Below are positions 1 to 10,049 of a stretch of DNA of 64,000 nucleotides, piece by piece. The translations under genes were made by a program, and so were the position numbers. Source of the stretch: Candidatus Aalborgicola bjergmarkensis (GTDB lineage: Bacteria; Pseudomonadota; Gammaproteobacteria; Burkholderiales; Burkholderiaceae_C); assembly GCA_016708725.1 (NCBI GenBank), contig JADJFE010000034.1, positions 1-64,000 of the forward strand, given 5' to 3'. Position 1 is the first letter of the stretch. Every line of letters starts with the position of its first letter. Below the pieces are notes generated by a model. The model ran no database searches and was not told the origin of the DNA. It saw only the letters and a program-made list of their open reading frames with translations.

Positions 1-612
1 GATCGATGGCGCTGATCCACAGCGGCGCGACATTGAGGCAGCCATTGCGCTGCACCGTAGTGACACGGTCATTATTCATGACTTCGTGCATGCACTCGAA
101 TATCTGTGGAAAGCGGCGCGCTGCTTGTACGAGCCAGGTTCATCACAAGCCGAGGATTGGGTACAAAAGCATGCCGTGGCTTTGCTTGAGGGTAGACTCA
201 GTGGCGTGGTGGCCGGCATGCACCGAAGCGCGACGCTTCGAAAGTTAGCAAAAAAGGATCGTGAGGCACTGGACAAGTGCGCTGCCTACCTGCTCAAGAA
301 CAAGAGGCGCTTTGATTATTCCAGGGCACTTAAGAACGGCTGGCCAATTGCAACGGGCATTATTGAAGGAGCTTGCCGCCATTTGGTCAAAGACCGCATG
401 GATCTGACAGGCGCGCGCTGGAGTTTGGATGGTGCCGAAGCAGTTCTACGCCTGCGCGCCTTGCATTGCAGTGGCGACTTGGAGCAATATCTGGACTTTC
501 ACTTCCAACAAGAAAAACTGCGCAACTACGCTTGCCTACAAGCTGCCAACGACGAGGTCATCAAAATGGCCGCCTGAGATGCAATTTTCCGTGGCCGAAA
601 AGAGCCGCACCC
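1..612 (+). mobile_element. Right part of an ISKra4-like insertion sequence, cut by the window edge
   Basis: The segment carries the C-terminal part of a transposase followed by about 35 non-coding bases. From about position 612 the sequence changes abruptly into the 3' end of hlyD, so the right end of the element should lie close to 612. The left end is outside the window. The element therefore appears to have landed in, or recombined with, an hlyD copy belonging to the array further right. Terminal repeats and target duplication cannot be checked without the left end. Confidence 0.6.
2..577 (+). CDS. Transposase, ISKra4 family, C-terminal part (5' end outside window)
   Basis: An open frame enters from the left edge (reading from base 2) and stops at 577. 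The visible 191 residues contain the block GWPIATGIIEGACRHLVKDR followed by MDLTGARWSLDGAEAVLRLR, which I recognise as the C-terminal signature of ISKra4-family DDE transposases; the glutamate in IEGACR is the likely last catalytic acid. The protein would act on the ends of its own element. A GTG at 86 is in frame but gives only an internal start, so the real start lies upstream of the window. The visible part is intact. It is followed at once by an hlyD remnant, which marks it as an insertion into the secretion array. Confidence 0.8.
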   Translation: MDGADPQRRDIEAAIALHRSDTVIIHDFVHALEYLWKAARCLYEPGSSQAEDWVQKHAVALLEGRLSGVVAGMHRSATLRKLAKKDREALDKCAAYLLKNKRRFDYSRALKNGWPIATGIIEGACRHLVKDRMDLTGARWSLDGAEAVLRLRALHCSGDLEQYLDFHFQQEKLRNYACLQAANDEVIKMAA

Positions 613-733
613 TATTCCTTTAAGCCCCGGTATGAACATCACCGCCGAGATCAAGACCGGCCAGCGCCGGGTGATCGAGTTCCTGCTCAGTCCCGTGCAA
701 AGGGCCAGCAGCGAGAGTTTGCGGGAGAGGTAG
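612..733 (+). pseudogene. 3' remnant of an HlyD-family adaptor gene
   Basis: About 40 codons ending at the TAG at 731-733 match the last 40 codons of the two complete hlyD genes in this window (ending at 16765 and 29655), including MNITAEIKTGQRRVIEFLL and the tail SSESLRER. The first bases resemble the 29535 copy more than the 16645 copy. Everything upstream of about 612 is transposon sequence, so the gene is a 5'-deleted relic and cannot make an adaptor. It marks a further secretion cassette that once lay to the left. Confidence 0.85.
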
Positions 734-772
734 TGCATCGTAAAAATGTGATGCATTGGTTCTTGTTACTAC

Positions 773-826
773 GTTTTCGGTAGCTGCACCCGCTTGTCCC
801 ACGGGGGCTACAGGCTGATTTGTGCC
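773..826 (+). repeat. Short interspersed repeat, copy A
   Basis: The copy reads TAGCTGCACCCGCTTGTCCC followed by GGGCTACAGGCTGATTTG. The same pattern recurs at 16806-16856, 40963-41010 and, inverted, 41093-41143. Arms GTAGC and GCTAC can pair. It resembles repeats scattered in Comamonadaceae genomes, which I recall but cannot search for here. Confidence 0.5.
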
Positions 827-906
827 TTATTTGAGGCCAGATTGAGGCTAAAAACGTGCCACACAGGCTTGCGGGGAGCATCTGTAGCGCGGTTTGAGGG
901 TTTTTA

Positions 907-922
907 ATATCACGGGTGATAT
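907..922. promoter_or_regulatory. 16-bp palindrome in convergent spacer, copy 1
   Basis: ATATCAC and GTGATAT flank a GG centre. The identical site occurs at 16940-16955. A two-base loop is too tight for a good hairpin and no T-run follows on either strand, so a protein-binding site is at least as likely as a terminator. Confidence 0.3.
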
Positions 923-958
923 GAAAAGCACCCAGCCGCTCATGGTCGTGGGGCGGGC

Positions 959-2349
959 TCATTGCCAGTTCGCCGCAAGCACCGGGTTCAGGGCCGAGGC
1001 GTAGGCTGCGGGTAAGGTGGTCTGCCCGGCAGCCGGTGGCGAAAATGCTGCCATGGCGTTCACCAGGTTTTGCACCTGGCTGTCCAAGAGCGTCTTGCCA
1101 TTGCTGGTCTTGAACTGCTCCACGTGGTACTGGTTGCCCAGGTACCAGTTGCCCATGGTCAGCTTGTCGCTGGTGCCGATGATGCTGACTTCCAGGTTGT
1201 TGCCGTTCTTGCGAAACCACAGCTGGTCGGTGGCCACATCAGCGTCAAAGCGGGCCACATCCAGGTTGCCTGCGGTGGTGTCGTTTTCGGTGACGGTGTC
1301 GGCGCCGTAGCTGCGTCCCAGCCAGTAGGTGTCGTTGCCCGCGCCACCGATGAGCGTATCGGCCCCGGCTTTGCCGTCAAGCGTGTCGTTGCCTGCGTTG
1401 CCGGTGAGCGTGTTGGCGGCGCTGTTGCCGGTGAGCACGTTGTTCAATGCGTTGCCGGTCCCGTTGATGGCGCTGGTGCCGGTAAGGGTGAGGTTTTCCA
1501 GGTTGGCACCCAGGGTGTAGGTTGCACCGATGTTGACCGTATCACTGCCTTCGTTGGCGTTTTCGGTTACCACGTCGGTGGCGACGTTCAGAATGTAGGT
1601 GTCGTTGCCGGCTGCGCCAATCAGCGTGTCGGTACCGGCACCGCCGTCCAGCACGTTGTCGCCAGCGTTGCCGGTGAGGGTGTTGGCGGAGCTGTTGCCG
1701 GTGGCGTTGATGGCGCTGCTTCCGGTGAGGGTGAGGTTTTCCAGGTTGGCTGCCAGCGTCCAGGTGATGGATGAAACAACCGTATCGGTACCCGCAGAGG
1801 CGGCTTCGGTGGTGATGTCGCCGGTATTGTCCACGTGGTAGGTGTCATTGCCCGCACCACCCGCCAGGGTGTCGGCGCCTGCGCCGCCATCGAGCACGTT
1901 TTTGCCAGCATTGCCGGTCAGCGTGTTGTTGAGCGTATTGCCGGTGGCGTTGATGGCGGTGGTTCCGGTGAGGGTGAGGTTTTCGATATTGGCGGCCAGG
2001 GTGTAGGTGATGCCGGACTTGACCAGATCGGTGCCTTCGTTCAGGTTTTCAACAACCGTGTCGCTTGCGTGGTTGACCACATAGGTGTCGTTGCCCTCCA
2101 AACCGGTGAGAGTATCTGCACCCGTTGTACCGTTCAGGGTATCGGCACCGGTCGTACCCACAAAACCGCCGATGACCGTGGCAGTCGCTGCGCTGGTGAC
2201 ACTCTCCACCGTTCCTTTGCCATCCGTGAAACTGGCCGTCACACTAACGGCTTTTCCCACTTGCGCCGCTGCCAGCACCAAAGTGTTGGCCGTGGCCCCT
2301 GCAATGGCAACACTCCCTGCCTTCCATTGGTAAGTGATGGCTCCCAAAC
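959..2349 (-). pseudogene. C-terminal part of disrupted RTX protein, cassette 1
   Basis: The frame enters from the insertion sequence at 2349 and ends at the TCA (TGA on the coding strand) at 959-961. It encodes the end of a surface-layer-like domain (AITYQWKAGS), then RTX nonapeptides and three copies of an approximately 80-residue module with the core ENLTLTG..AINATGN. The C-terminal stretch KTLLDSQVQNLVNAMAAF...LAANWQ is nearly identical to the ends of the 2580-residue protein (16992) and of the fragment at 29686. A C-terminal uncleaved export signal is normal for type I substrates. The upstream part of the gene continues at 4167; removal of the intervening element and one 9-bp repeat rejoins GLG to AITYQW in frame. 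Separated from its start, this piece is unlikely to be expressed. Confidence 0.8.
2341..2349. repeat. 9-bp target site duplication, left copy
   Basis: CTCCCAAAC occurs here and at 4167-4175, immediately outside both ends of the inserted element. Deleting the element with one copy restores an uninterrupted RTX reading frame, which supports this as the insertion-generated duplication. Confidence 0.75.
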
Positions 2350-4166
2350 TGATTCGTCCAAACTTACCCTAAGTTTTTCCCCAACTTTTGGCCCCCTGTA
2401 ACCACCCGCCGCCGAGGGGAAGTGCGTCAAATAATTTCTTCAACGACGAAAAACAAAATGTACCGAAATCGCTTAACGGTGCATTGGGAAAACTTTGCGC
2501 TGATGGCAGGCAAATCGCTTACAGATATAGATTGGGCGGGAGGTTCTGACCAAGATTCAGTATCCGGGATGAGGACAAGGTGGCGTCGTCCAGGATTGTT
2601 CGCCAAGGTTTCCAAACTCCTGGATTTGGCAAACATCTCGACGTTGTTTGCTCAACGAATCTAACATCCGATCACCTCTTTATGTTTCGCAACCGTGATA
2701 TCAACAACATCTTGCGCATCCTGTTTCGTCAATGTTCCGCACAGTGTTGGTAGGTGAAAAGCGATTCGATCAGCATCCTTCACTTGCCCCATTCCCAGTC
2801 GCTTGCCTACACCAAACAGTGATTCAAGGACATCGGTGCCGATGGCAAACCCGTTTGATTCAACCCCAGCCTATTGGCAATTTCCAACTGTGACTTTGCC
2901 CAATCAGTAAAACCGATTCGTATCGAAGAGGATGCGGGCATGACCTCAATCAACTTCTGACATTGCGCGTAGGTTGCAAGGTTCAACCCCTCTTGTTTGA
3001 GGATTTTTGACATGCCAGCATCGACTTTGCATCGCGAAGGAATCGTTTGATAAACGGCTCACACTCGGGCAATTGATCCAAGCTTGCTCTTAATTTCGCT
3101 AACATCGGTGCGTCTTCAGCCTGGTTTTGCGGGCACATGTTTGAGCAGTTTGTCCGCCCATTCGACCAAACGGTGCAAGTTCATAAAGCGGGCTTTGGTA
3201 CGAGACCTTCGGAGGTGCAAGGCATGCCAAGATCGTCTGTTTGAGTTTCTTGGACACTTGGCCGCAGGCTGTGATGAAGGTGTTAAACAACGGATCCTCT
3301 GCATATTCGTGCTTGAAAAGATTGGCAACCATATGGGAGAGATCGTCGATGCACTCAGGGATGTCCCTTGTTCATTCAACAAGCGGATGGCCTTTTCAAG
3401 ATCGGTTCCGCCGTCTTTGAGGAAAGCAGCGAAAAAATCCCACTTTGGCAAATACTTTGCGTAAAAATTCGGCAATCGTTTCGCCATTCCAGGATTCCTC
3501 AACAGCGGTGGCGACACACTGAACATCCGCCAATCCTGGCGCATACTCATTTTGTTCATGGTGCCTGAGATTCAATGCCAGTACGCTGAGTATCTTCCCC
3601 GAGCCCAGTCCTATGCTGATATCAATAAGCCAAACCGTTTGCATTGCACCTCCAGCAGCGTTGCCAAGGGATTGGACGAACGTTTGCATTTTTGCGATGG
3701 ATAGACGGGATACAGTTGCTGACGTTTGTGGACAAGGTGTCTTCAGCAGACCAAGGTAGGGGGCAAGCACGGCCAACACTTTGCAATTGCACGGAATCCG
3801 ATTCGTGCTGAGAGGAACAAGCACAAAACAAGGAAAACAACATCCACTTTGTTTTGGATGCACGCTACTGCTTGCTTGCCTTGTTTCGCCAATTCAGCTT
3901 TGGCGCCTTGGCCTCCCCTTTAAATTTATCTCGTTCTTTTTAGTCGCCGGATTTCTTTACGAATCGCACGCACTTTGGTGGCACGATCAATCGCTTTTTT
4001 CCAAACCTCTCGACTCTTGTGCAGCTTTGACTTTTCACTCATGATGATGTTCCAGTAACAATACGAGAGATCATAAAACGAAGAACGACGTTTTCTTGTT
4101 CGGGCAAGTAGGGCCATTTCTTGGGGGAAAGAAATTGGTTATTTTGAAGCATTTTTGGACAGCCTA
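2350..4166 (-). mobile_element. Insertion sequence interrupting the cassette-1 RTX gene
   Basis: The 1817-bp element is bounded by 9-bp direct repeats (2341-2349 and 4167-4175). Its ends form imperfect inverted repeats: both carry GTCCAAA a few bases in, and further in both have a T/C-rich block leading to TGGCC-like sequence. One decayed transposase gene (2661-4042, minus) fills most of it. The 311 bases at 2350-2660 hold no gene that I can support. Because the transposase is frameshifted, the element is probably immobile on its own. I cannot name its family from sequence alone. Confidence 0.75.
2661..4042 (-). pseudogene. Decayed DDE-type transposase
   Basis: Pieces of one protein of roughly 450 residues are spread over all three minus-strand frames. 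In order they are MSEKSKLHKSREVWKK (ATG at 4040-4042), VLAVLAPYLGLLKTPCPQT, WLIDISIGLGSGKILSVLAL, VAVEESWNGETIAEFLRKVF, FLKDGGTDLEKAIRLLNEQG, MVANLFKHEYAEDPLFNTF, RFMNLHRLVEWADKLLKHVP, ILKQEGLNLATYAQCQKLIE and finally GTDVLESLFGVGKRLGMGQV, ending at the TAG at 2661-2663. The acidic positions in WLIDIS, KDGGTD and DVLESLFG fit a DDE triad. At least three frameshifts are needed to join the pieces, so no active enzyme is made. The family is not recognised. Confidence 0.75.
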
Positions 4167-4175
4167 CTCCCAAAC
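4167..4175. repeat. 9-bp target site duplication, right copy
   Basis: CTCCCAAAC is identical to 2341-2349 and directly abuts the right end of the insertion sequence. Confidence 0.75.
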
Positions 4176-7100
4176 CATCCACGTCAGCCAGCGTATTGCT
4201 GGCTGTCAAGGTCTGGTTTTGCGCAGCGGTGCCGGTAATGGTGACCGTGCCAGACGGTGCATCGTTGACCGCCACACCAGTAAAACTCTTGCTGCCGGTT
4301 AGCGCCGGTGCAATGCCGTCGGATACGCTGGTGGCAATGCTGAAATTGCCATTGAAATTGGCGGCGGGCGTAAAAGTTAGCCCGGACAGCAAGGTGTTGA
4401 CATTGGTGATGGCTCCGCTGGCACTCCATACGCCACTCACAGCGTTGTAGGTAGATGTAACCGCCCCGGAAGTGCCGGTGCTAAGGCGCCCCGCTGCGAC
4501 ATTGGACAAGGTCAACACCACGGTGGTCGTGGTGTTGTCACTGTCGCTAACGACAATGTCCACCAGATTGCGCGCCGTATCCTCGGTGTAAGTCTCTGCC
4601 GCGCTGAGGTTGGTGGCGGTGGGCGCCGCTTGACCGAATAGGCCATTGAGCCAGCTTGCCCCCTTCACACTGCCATCGGCAAACTCAAATTGCTCCACCG
4701 CAAAATTGCCACCACCCAGGTCGTCAATGCTGATGCTGTCGCTGGTGGAAACCTTCAACTTGACTACGCTGCCGGTACGCGAGGCGCTGATCTGAGTGGC
4801 AGTGATACCGGTGCCAAACACAATCCGGTCGTTGCCTGATGTGTCGATTACGCGATCCGCGCCACCGCCCAGGTTGAAACGGTACTGGTCGTCACCCGAC
4901 CCGCCTGTCAAGGTATTGGCTGCGCTGTTGCCGGTGAGAATGTTGCCAAGATCGTTGCCGGTGCCGTTAATAGTGGTGGAGCCCGTAAGCGTCAGGTTCT
5001 CGACGTTGGCGCTCAGGGTGTAAGTCACGCTGGACTGCACGAGGTCTGTGCCTTCGTTGAGCAGTTCAGTCACCACATCGCCTGAGTTGCCCACTACGTA
5101 GGTGTCGTTGCCCGCACCACCCTTCATGGTGTCGTTGCCCGTGCCACCGTTGAGCACATCGTTTCCAGCGTTTCCGATCAACGTATCATTGCCAGCCAAG
5201 CCGTTCAAGGTGTCGTTGCCAGCGTCACCGGTCAGGGTGTCGGCACTGGCGCTGCCGCTGAGCGTTTGGTTAATGACCGGGAGCTTGCTGAGCACGGTTG
5301 CGTAGTTCCATACGGTGCCGTCCGCAAACCGAATATTCTCCACCACCGCACTGGTGCTGCCATTGGCATCAAAGTAGTTCACAACCTGCAGCTCGTCTTC
5401 GGTTCCGTTGATGCGAATGGACAGACATGAACCATCGGGGTATGCATCGAATGCACCAACGGTAATGTCCGTAGGGACAATGCCCGCACCCAGTTGAATG
5501 ACATCGGCGTTTACACCGATCACGTCGGTGTCATCGTTCTTAATTCTGTCAAAGCCAGAACCTCGGCCAAACAGATAGGTGTCTGCACCATCTCCGCCCT
5601 CCAAACAATCGATGAAGCCTGCGCCACCATCCAGCGTGTCGTCACCGATATTCCCACGGAGCTGGTCATCACCTGCTCCACCCTCCAAATGGTCATCACC
5701 TGCTCCGCCGTGAAGCCAGTCATTGCCCGCTGAGCCCTCCAAAATGTCATCGCCTTCCTCCCCTGACAATTTGTCGTCGCCTTCCAAGCCCGTGATCCAA
5801 TCGTTACCCGTATGACCGTATAGAGAGTCGCCCCATGGCTGTTCGCCTTTCAACCGCAGACCGGCTGCATTGAATTGCTGCGCGGTCCAAATGGTCCCAT
5901 CTGCAAAGCGGATCGAACCGATTTCAGCTGGCCGATCTTCCACTTCGTGACTTGTAGACGCCCCCTCCCAAGTGATAGACCCTCGGTTTTTTCCAAAATG
6001 GTCGTAAATTCTTAGCGTTTCGCCAGTGCTTTTGATCGTCACAAGCAAGTCATTATTGGCGTTGAAGAGGCTTACATCTTGCGGAGAAATCTCCGCACCC
6101 AGTTGAACTACATCGGTATTGCGCCGAACGGTGATTGCATTAGTAGGCCCGTCAATGACATTCTCCACGTCAGGCGCTGGAGCGGGGAGCTGACTGAGCG
6201 GAACGATCCGAATTTTGGCGTTCGGGTCATCGTTGTGAATCGCATCATTACCGTAACCAAGGCCAAAATAGTAGGTGTCGACGCCGGAACCTCCTCGTAA
6301 GTAGTCGTCACCGGCTCCGCCATCCAAGACGTCATTGCTTGCGTTTCCAAACAGATAATCATTACCGGCAGTGGCCACCCTCGATTTGGCAGTCACTGTA
6401 TCAACAGACCACACTGTGCCGTCTGAGAATAGGATTTCCTCGACAGCCCCATCATTTTCCAAGTAATGTTCGAAATAGCTCCAGACTTTCAAGCTATCCG
6501 TTGTCCCCCGAATATTAAGAACCAAGTCTTGGTATATCCGACGGACATCCACGTCGCCGGGTAACACATCCACATTGAAGACAATTTTGTCAACGCTGTT
6601 GCCAGAAGGCTCTATCGCATGGTTGTAAATCGTATCCTGTCCATAGCCCCTGCCAAACTTGTAAACATCCGCACCGGCCTCACCATCAAGGCGATCAGCG
6701 CCCGCACCACCGTCCAGCGTGTCGTTGCCATTGCCTCCAACCAAGGCGTCGTTACCGCTCCCTCCCATCAAAGTATTATTACCCTGGTCACCCAACAAAC
6801 GGTCATCGCCTGCACCTCCACTCAGAACGTCATCACCATTTTCGCCGCGCAGCAAATCATCTCCCGCGTCACCATACAAGAGATCGTTGCCGGTGTTGCC
6901 ATACAGCATATCGTTGCCGGTGCTGCCATCGAGCGTATCGTCACCTTCATATCCGATCAACGTATCGTCGCCTGCGGTGCTAAGCAACACCCTGGCCATG
7001 ATATCGTCGATGGACCACCTGGTGCCATCGGAAAACCGGAAGTTTTGCAAGGCAAAGCTCGATGTTGCATTCTGAAAAAAGTACCTTAGCACCGTCAAGC

Positions 7101-10014
7101 TATCGGTTCCATTGATGATCAGTTTCAAATCATCACCAATGCGCTGCACCTCCACGTTTGCAGTAGTAACCCCAGCACCAAACAAGACGGTATCAGGGCT
7201 TATAGCCAGTGGCTCAAATACAAAGTTGTAAACCGCGTCGTGCCCGGAACCGATGCCAAACTTGTAAGCATCTGCGCCAAGGCCATTTACCAAAACATCA
7301 TTGCCTGCGCCACCGTCCAGCGTGTCTTCACCATCCCCGGCATTCAACTCGTCATCTCCAGCGCCGCCATAAAGGGTATCGTCACCCTCATTTCCAATAA
7401 TCACGTCGTTACCGGCACCGCCATCCAAGGTGTCATTGGTTTCATATCCTTCCAACCTATCGTTGCCTTCAGTGGCTACCAAAAGCATGGCTTTGACCGT
7501 GTCGATGGACCACATAGTACCGTCCGAAAACTGTATGTTTTCAACAGCGCTGCCCGTTTTCGCATGCTCCTGAAAGTAGCGGGACAATACCAGTTGGTCG
7601 GTCGTTCCATCTATACGCAAGTAAAAATCTTTGTCGGCGCGCTCAAGTTTCAGATTGCCAGGGGTAACCCCCACGCCCAGCAAAACGGTGTCAGAGTTGG
7701 TACCTAGCGCGTCGGTGTCCCAGTTATAAAGCTGGTCGTTCCCAGAGCCTATGCCAAACTTGTAAACATCGGCACCATTGCCGCCTGACAGTAGATCAAC
7801 GTCTGCTCCACCACCGTCCAGCAGGTCGTCGCCATCATCGCTGTACAGCCAGTCGCCCCCGGCTCCTCCAAGCAACACATCACCGTCCGAACCACCGCTC
7901 AAAGTGTCGTTGCCGAAATCACCATCCAAAGTGTCATATCCGGACTCACCGTAAATAACATCGTCACCAATCACGCCCATCAACACATCATCACCAGTCC
8001 CGCCTGTAATAGTGTCGCCCCCCTCACCGCCATCAAGGGTGTCATCCCCGTTACCGCCACCCAAAACGTCATCACCATCACCGCCATTGATGATGTCGTT
8101 GCTGGCATAACCCAAAAGAATATCGGCGCCACTGGTGCTCACCAAAACCCTGGCTTTGATCGTGTCGAGGGTCCAATTGGTGCCGTCCTCAAATTGCAAA
8201 TAGGACACCGCGCTTGCCACACTAAAATTGAAACAGTTGGAAACTCTCAATGTGTCAGTTGACCCATCAATGCACAAGATCAAGTCATCAGCGCTGCGAT
8301 TCACTTTCAAGTTGCCAACGGTTACACCTTTGCCCAGCACAATGGCGTCAGGCGTGGTGTCTAGCGTCTGGTCGTCGTAGTTGATGATCACATCGGCATC
8401 GTAGTTGGAAATCGTATCCTGTCCCGAACCAATACCGAACAGGTAGACATCGGTACCATCCTCGCCCCACAAGGTGTCGTTGCCAGCGCCACCGTCCAGG
8501 GTATCGTCGCCCGCTCCACCAATCAGGGTGTCGTCACCGGAACCACCACTCAGGTAGTCATCTCCCGCCTGTGCATAAAACGTATTGTTTGCGCTATCGC
8601 CAAGATATAAATCAGCCCTGTCGCTTGCTTGCGGGGTCGTGCCAAGTAGCACATTCAAAGAGGAAAGTTCGTTCCGCAGGGCAGAATCCACAGGCAATGC
8701 GTCTACCCACCCGCGCAGCTTGCCCATGCCATCAAATCTGATTTCTGTAAGTGTGGATGCGGCAAACCTGTTCAGTTCCACCAAATCTTGCAGGGCAGTG
8801 CGGGCATTGCTGACATATTTTGTATCCAGCAGGGTGTTCAAAGCGGTCGCATCAAACGGGGCGCCGTCATGGCCCAAGTTCAGGTTGATGCTGTCCAGGT
8901 AGGGTTTGAGGCGCGTTTGACCGAGTAGCCCGGAATACACACTGTCACGCAAATATCCATAGGCCTTCTGGAGCAACTCACCCTGTTGTGCGCTGTACGT
9001 AACAGCTTGCTGACCAACAGTTCCGCGCACCCAGCGATCCAGAATGGTGATGCCATTGAACTGCTCCAACGCAGTGATCTGGGCATATGTAGTGGGGTTT
9101 TCCGATGCGAACTGTTCGATTACCGTCAGCGTGGAATTTGCATTGCGTGTCTGGTTGGTCTGAATGCTTGTTGCCAATGCGCTGGTAGCGCCCCAGGCCT
9201 GAACCAGTCCATCCAATAGTGCCAGCTGTTCATCCCGTGTACCTGCCGCTACGTACGCCGTGAGTTTGAGCTGCAGCGACGCGGCCTGTCCCGTACCCAG
9301 GCTCATCGCCGGGCGTAAATCGCGCACCGCCCCGCTGGCTTGCATGGCAGGCAAGGACTGGGCAGCGGTTGAAATAACAGGGTCGTCGGTGAAAACTCTG
9401 TAGAAATTGTTGTTGCTGAGTAGCAGACTTCCAGCCAAAGTAGCAACACCGGCATTGCCCAGATCGCCCCCGGTGCGCACAAAGCTGCCGGAAAATGCCT
9501 GGGTATTGCCCCCACCCAGATTGGTGTTTGCAGGAGTTGCGACCAGGTTGATGCTTTGAACACCCAGCGCTGCAAAGCTATAGAGTTCATCGGGCTGACT
9601 CAGGGCATCCTGGTTGGCGTCTTTCCAGAGTTTTACGTTGGCAAACTCGGTATCGGATGCATCAAACTTGCCATCATTATTGCTGTCCAAATCTGCCAAA
9701 GCGGCAAAACCATTGCTTGCCTTCTGGCCCGCTTGGGCTCCGGTGGTCAATATCGTACTGTCGCCAAACAGCTCCCGCCCGGAATCTATTTGTCCGTTGC
9801 CATTGATGTCACGCACAACCAGGGCTTCTCCCGCGCCCACCCATCCTGATGCGGTTTTTATGCCATCGCCGTCTTGGTCAAAGTAAATGGGTGCCACTAC
9901 GCTGATACCGCTGGTGGCTATGCCACCCCCGTCCAAATCCAGGATGAGCGGGTCGCTCGGTGCCCAATTGACTGCACTGCTGGTGGTAGTTTCCACACCA
10001 CTTAACATATCGGC

Positions 10015-10041
10015 ACCACCACCACCACCACCACCACCACC
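10015..10041 (-). repeat. (GGT)9 trinucleotide run coding Gly9
   Basis: Nine consecutive ACC units on the plus strand encode nine glycines at the start of the RTX part, just after the frameshift joint. Unit gain or loss would change linker length by whole residues and not the reading frame. The intact cassette-2 gene has no such run at the equivalent joint. Confidence 0.85.
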
Positions 10042-10049
10042 AGACCCTT

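Larger units (their letters stand above)
734..958. other. Convergent spacer between hlyD tail and RTX tail, copy 1
   Basis: This spacer lies between a plus-strand hlyD end and a minus-strand RTX end. It is nearly the same as 16766-16991, the corresponding spacer of the next cassette, so it belongs to the duplicated unit. It holds one copy of a short interspersed repeat (773-826) and a 16-base palindrome (907-922, ATATCACGGGTGATAT, arms of 7). No gene is visible. Confidence 0.7.

Noticed and set aside
907..922. Palindrome as a bidirectional terminator
   Set aside because: The loop would be two bases and neither strand has a T-run after it; it is listed only as a possible binding site.
2422..2664. 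Plus-strand 80-codon open frame inside the insertion sequence
   Set aside because: It has no recognisable domain, is not preceded by a clear ribosome site and lies in the non-coding end of the element.
10015..10041. (GGT)9 as a phase-variation switch
   Set aside because: Trinucleotide gain or loss does not change frame, so it cannot switch the split between lipase and RTX parts on and off.
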